Translations under genes and position numbers: made by a program
Part shown: positions 60,865 to 64,000 of the stretch, piece by piece
Position numbering within the stretch: position 1 is the first letter of the stretch
Layout of the letters: the number at the start of each line of letters is the position of its first letter
Notes under the pieces: generated by a model
What the model was told of the DNA's origin: nothing
The model's database searches: none
What the model saw: only the letters and a program-made list of their open reading frames with translations
DNA from: Panicum virgatum
Taxonomy: Eukaryota; Streptophyta; Magnoliopsida; Poales; Poaceae
Direction: 5' to 3'
DNA length: 64,000 nt
NCBI RefSeq assembly: GCF_016808335.1
Contig: NC_053146.1
Coordinates: forward strand, 3,759,015-3,823,014

Positions 60865-61902
60865 CTCATGTATTAATCGCCTATAATTAAATAAGAATGG
60901 TCATTAGTTTCTAACGCACGCGACAAATCACCAAATCCAAAATTCTTCCTGTCAGCCTGGGCTGGACCGGTCTGACCGGTCCGGGCAACCGGTCTGACTG
61001 GTTGGCTCTGGGACAACCATTTTTTGGGCCCACAATGTTTAAACTACACACTCTCTCTCACTCTCACTCTCACCGTCAGCTCTCTCTTCCTCACGTTCTC
61101 CCGAGCTCCCCCTCTCACCCCAAACCCAAAACTCCAAATCCCCCATTCCCACCCCAATCCAAGGCCGGGGGAAGCTTCAAGTTGGTGGAAGATCATCTTC
61201 TCCATGTGCTCCTCCCTGGGGTGACGTGGAATCTCAAGTTCTTCGTGGGGGAGAAGCCCATTTAAGGTAACCAAGCTAGGGTTGATTCGATCTCCTTTTC
61301 TAGGTGGTTATAAGTGAATCCTTTTGGTCAAACACCTCTAATTGTACCCATGAACTAAAGCCTAGAAGGAATTTAAAATTTGGTGGGCTATTTAACTCAT
61401 CCATGGTATTCCACCTAGGGTTGGGTGGATCCATCTTTCTAGAGGATTTTAGTCGATTTCCTTGGGTCAAGATCATCTATATGCACCTCTGAACTAGTGC
61501 CCGGGAGGGATTGAGTTTTGGTGGGCTAGTTTAGCCGCGACTTGGGTTCTAGTTTTTGCTCTGGTTAGGACTGGTCTGACCGGTCGGAGGGACCGGTCTA
61601 ACCAGTGGTGCGGCTGGGTTAAGTGTGACCAGTCTGACCGGTCGGATGGACCGGTCTAACCGGTGGGGTGTTGGCTGAGAGGGTGAAAGTCGGGGTAGTT
61701 GGTACAATTGGTTAGAAATTATTTTGGCTATTAGTTACTTGTAATTTTTATAAATCTTGCATGCATTCTCATGCCATATGCATATGCACACGTGTAGCAG
61801 CCGCAGCAGAGGTGGTGGTATACGAAGTGGTTGCGGAGCCACAGGAGCCCCAGGGGCAAGCCCCGCAGCAGGAGGTTCGCGAGGAGTCGGCCCAAGGACC
61901 GG
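60857..61902 (+). mobile_element. Gypsy-like LTR/5' region, truncated by a copia element
   Basis: Starts TGTAACACCTC at the point where LINE similarity ends. Contains repeated GACCGGTCTGACCGGTC motifs, a CT-rich leader (61049-61085) and a Gln/Glu-rich short frame at 61800-61900. It is cut at 61903 by the next LTR. No right LTR is visible, so the class is inferred. Confidence 0.45.
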
Positions 61903-63585
61903 TGTAAGCATCTAGGCCCTCTAAGTATGTTTCGGTGATTAATGACAACTATTATTGTGACTAATGAGTTTGTGTAGCTTAATGAAATATTATCGCTCAT
62001 TTGGTCATATGTCAAAGAGGCCCCTCAATTTCGTTATTCAAAAAGGCGATCTCGGTATTCAACTCAAATATATAACAAGACTAAGGATCTTTCTAGTCCT
62101 AAGTGTCGCAAGGTTGAGAAGGACACTTAGATTAGTATATGTTTTATAGTTTTGTAGATGTCGCACTATTAAGAGCGGTTAAGGCTAAGTAACTTGAGCA
62201 TGGACATGGTCAATCAAAAATGGATGCACACTATGGTCACTCAGGTTCCTAGAAGTTCAAATAAGTGGTTTTCAACTTATACATCAAGAATATTTGGATT
62301 TCATTCAAGACTCAAATCAGAAAAGGCAAAATCAAAAAAAGTCTATACACCGGTTTAACCAACGACTCAACTTTTCTATACGTCGGTTAAACGAAGTTAG
62401 CAGAGTCTGGACATGTTCTATACACCGATTAAACCGACGATGTTTAAAATAAACGTCGGTGCATTAGTCCAGAGTTGGTTTTCCATGGTGTTTCAAGTTA
62501 TATACACCGGTTAAACCGACGATGTTTGAAATTAAACATCGGTGCAATTGACCAGTGAGTTGGTTTTCCCAGGGATTTCAGAAGTTACACTCACCGGTTA
62601 AACCGACGATGGATTTGAGTTAACGTCGGTGCAGTTGTCCAGAGAGTTGATTTTTGAGTTGATCAGTGGACAACTACACTCACCGGTTAAACCGATGATA
62701 CGTCGGTTAATCTGCCCGAGTTGTAACGGCTAGTTTCCAAAAGGGGCAGTTTACATTCATCGGTTAAACCGACGCTGGCTATTGGAGGATCGTCAGATTA
62801 ACCGGCGTTAAGTACTTTTCTGGCAGCTTTTCTCCAACGGCTCTATTCGTGTGAGCTACCTATATATACCCCTCCAATGAGTCATTTTGAGCTCTCTTGA
62901 CACCAGGCAACATTCATACACTCATATATTGTTGAGAGCCACCTTGAGCTTCATCTTCCACACATTTGTTCATTCAATCATTCAAGAAGCAAGACAAAGG
63001 ACTTGAGTAGAGAGAAACTTGTGTGCATCCGTTCTTGGTGATCGGTTCTTGCTCAAGTGAAGGCCCTAGCTTGTTACTCTTGGTGATTGGCAGCACCTAG
63101 GCGATCTTGGGGATTGAAGGTGTTTCTTCCGGAGCTTGCCAAGGATTGTGGGAGCCCGAAGAAGTTTGTACGTGGCTTGAGCTCCACCACGCCGGGATGG
63201 TGAACGGAGACTCTTAGTGAGCGCCCAAGTCTCGGTGACATGGGAGGTGACAAGACTCTTAGTGAGTGTCACAACGTGGATTAGGGGTGTGTGCCAACAC
63301 ATCGACACCACGGGAAAAAAACCGGTTGTCTCTTGCCCACTCTTTCATTTCAAGCACTTACTTTCATGCAATTATTCATATGCTTGACCTTAGAGATCAT
63401 AACTTAGCTCTACCTTACTTAGTTTCATATCTTGTAGTATCTTTGATAGCTTGTGTAGTTTGCTTAGTTAGCCGGTTGGTGAATTGAGCCTTACTAGCAT
63501 TGCATAGGTTAAGGTTGCTTTAATTTGTTTTAGAAATTTGAAAAAGGCCCAATTCACCTCCCCTCTTGGTCCATCGATCCTTACA
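61903..63585 (+). mobile_element. 5' LTR (1683 bp) of a SIRE/Maximus-type copia element
   Basis: Begins TGTAAGCATCTAGGCCC and ends CCTTACA. Directly after it comes the PBS TTGGTATCAGAG (63587 onward). A TATA box (CTATATATACCCC near 62870) lies upstream of a probable transcribed leader. LTR length and termini fit large grass copia elements of this lineage. The element continues past the window end. Confidence 0.85.
62347..62810. repeat. Array of hairpin-forming motifs in the copia LTR
   Basis: The motif CACCGGTTAAACCGACG recurs at about 62347 (degenerate), 62423, 62505, 62592, 62681 and 62758, spaced 76-89 bp. In several units it is followed by an inverted partner CGTCGG, so that ACCGACG...CGTCGGT can pair. 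The intervening sequence (CAGAGTTGGTTTTCC-like) is also partly repeated. Confidence 0.8.
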
Positions 63586-63586
63586 A

Positions 63587-63600
63587 TTGGTATCAGAGTC
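63587..63600 (+). other. Primer-binding site of the copia element
   Basis: TTGGTATCAGAGTC just after the LTR end; complementary to the 3' end of initiator tRNA-Met, the usual primer for plant copia reverse transcription. Confidence 0.85.
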
Positions 63601-63641
63601 TCGTTGCTCATTTGGATCATTAGGCTTCACCGCCTAGAGCT

Positions 63642-64000
63642 ATGGCCAAGATGGGTGGTTCGCCGCCTCACTTCGAGGGCAAGAACTTTGCCTATTGGAA
63701 AGTTTGCATGGCCGCATACCTTGATGCGATTGCCCCCGAAGTGTGGTTAGCAACTAAGACCGGATTCACCGGAACTCCCACTTCGGAACAATTAAAGTGG
63801 AATGCTAAGGCTAGAAATGCAATTTTCGAAGCCATTAGTGAGGAAGTCTTTGCTATAGTAAATGGCATGGACTTAGCAAGTGATATTTGGAAAGAGCTAA
63901 TTGAAATTCATGAAGGCTCCACAAAAGTTCGTGAACAAAAATATCACTTGTTTAGAGCTAAGTATGATTCCTTTAAGATGCTAGCTCATGAAAATTGCAA
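63642..64000 (+). CDS. Copia gag (DUF4219/UBN2-type), 5' end; runs off the window
   Basis: The ATG at 63642 is the first after the LTR. The frame stays open to the last base (about 119 codons). The product starts MAKMGGSPPHFEGKNFAYWK and continues with KWNAKARNAIFEAI, the DLASDIWKELIEIHEGS helix and KVREQKYHLF, the typical N-terminal gag region of plant copia elements, which forms the virus-like particle. No stop or frameshift is seen, so the element may be intact. Confidence 0.9.
   Translation, partial: MAKMGGSPPHFEGKNFAYWKVCMAAYLDAIAPEVWLATKTGFTGTPTSEQLKWNAKARNAIFEAISEEVFAIVNGMDLASDIWKELIEIHEGSTKVREQKYHLFRAKYDSFKMLAHENC

Overview
This is plant nuclear DNA, almost certainly from a grass and probably a panicoid. 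Spliced genes with GC-rich first exons sit among TE families typical of grasses: an Au-type SINE, a SMART/TRIM element, Tourist- and Stowaway-like MITEs, copia and gypsy LTR elements, L1-type LINEs and a Pack-MULE candidate. No organellar, bacterial or viral-genome feature was seen. Exon coordinates below were inferred by eye from splice sites and reading-frame continuity.

Genic half (1-31 kb). The window opens in the 3' end of a Ty1/copia element. It then runs through the last 30 exons of an AIR9 microtubule-associated protein gene (+, 1290-13480), whose introns hold a SMART element, an Au SINE nested in an LTR fragment, and a truncated SINE. Next come psaK (photosystem I subunit K, +), a locally duplicated and MITE-invaded segment, a U6 snRNA gene with its own Pol III-type promoter (-), a small secreted X8-domain protein (-), an intronless PPR-DYW RNA-editing factor (-) and a six-exon ERD4/OSCA3-type mechanosensitive channel gene (-).

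Repeat-rich half (31-64 kb). From left to right: a 588-bp hAT MITE; LINE debris; a microsatellite and a 62-bp tandem repeat; a 4.96-kb copia-type element with two well-preserved LTRs and a ruined interior; a minus-strand Ty3/gypsy remnant with a 1-kb LTR, a broken integrase and an intron-containing ANTISENSE gene, split by a 4.0-kb TG...CA insertion that is possibly a giant solo LTR; one unrecognised host-like small gene with a 14-bp microexon (-, 51061-53719); a LINE (-) carrying a hAT MITE and a hAT element that itself contains a Pack-MULE candidate; and finally a gypsy-like LTR piece cut by a copia element whose gag runs off the window end.

The host genes do not form a pathway. psaK (chloroplast), PPR-DYW (organelle RNA editing), AIR9 (cytoskeleton), X8 (cell wall/callose) and ERD4 (membrane channel) are independent single genes. 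The most unusual points are the spliced antisense gene inside the gypsy element, the four-level nest at 54-61 kb, a U6 gene with compensatory stem changes, and the unrecognised microexon gene.
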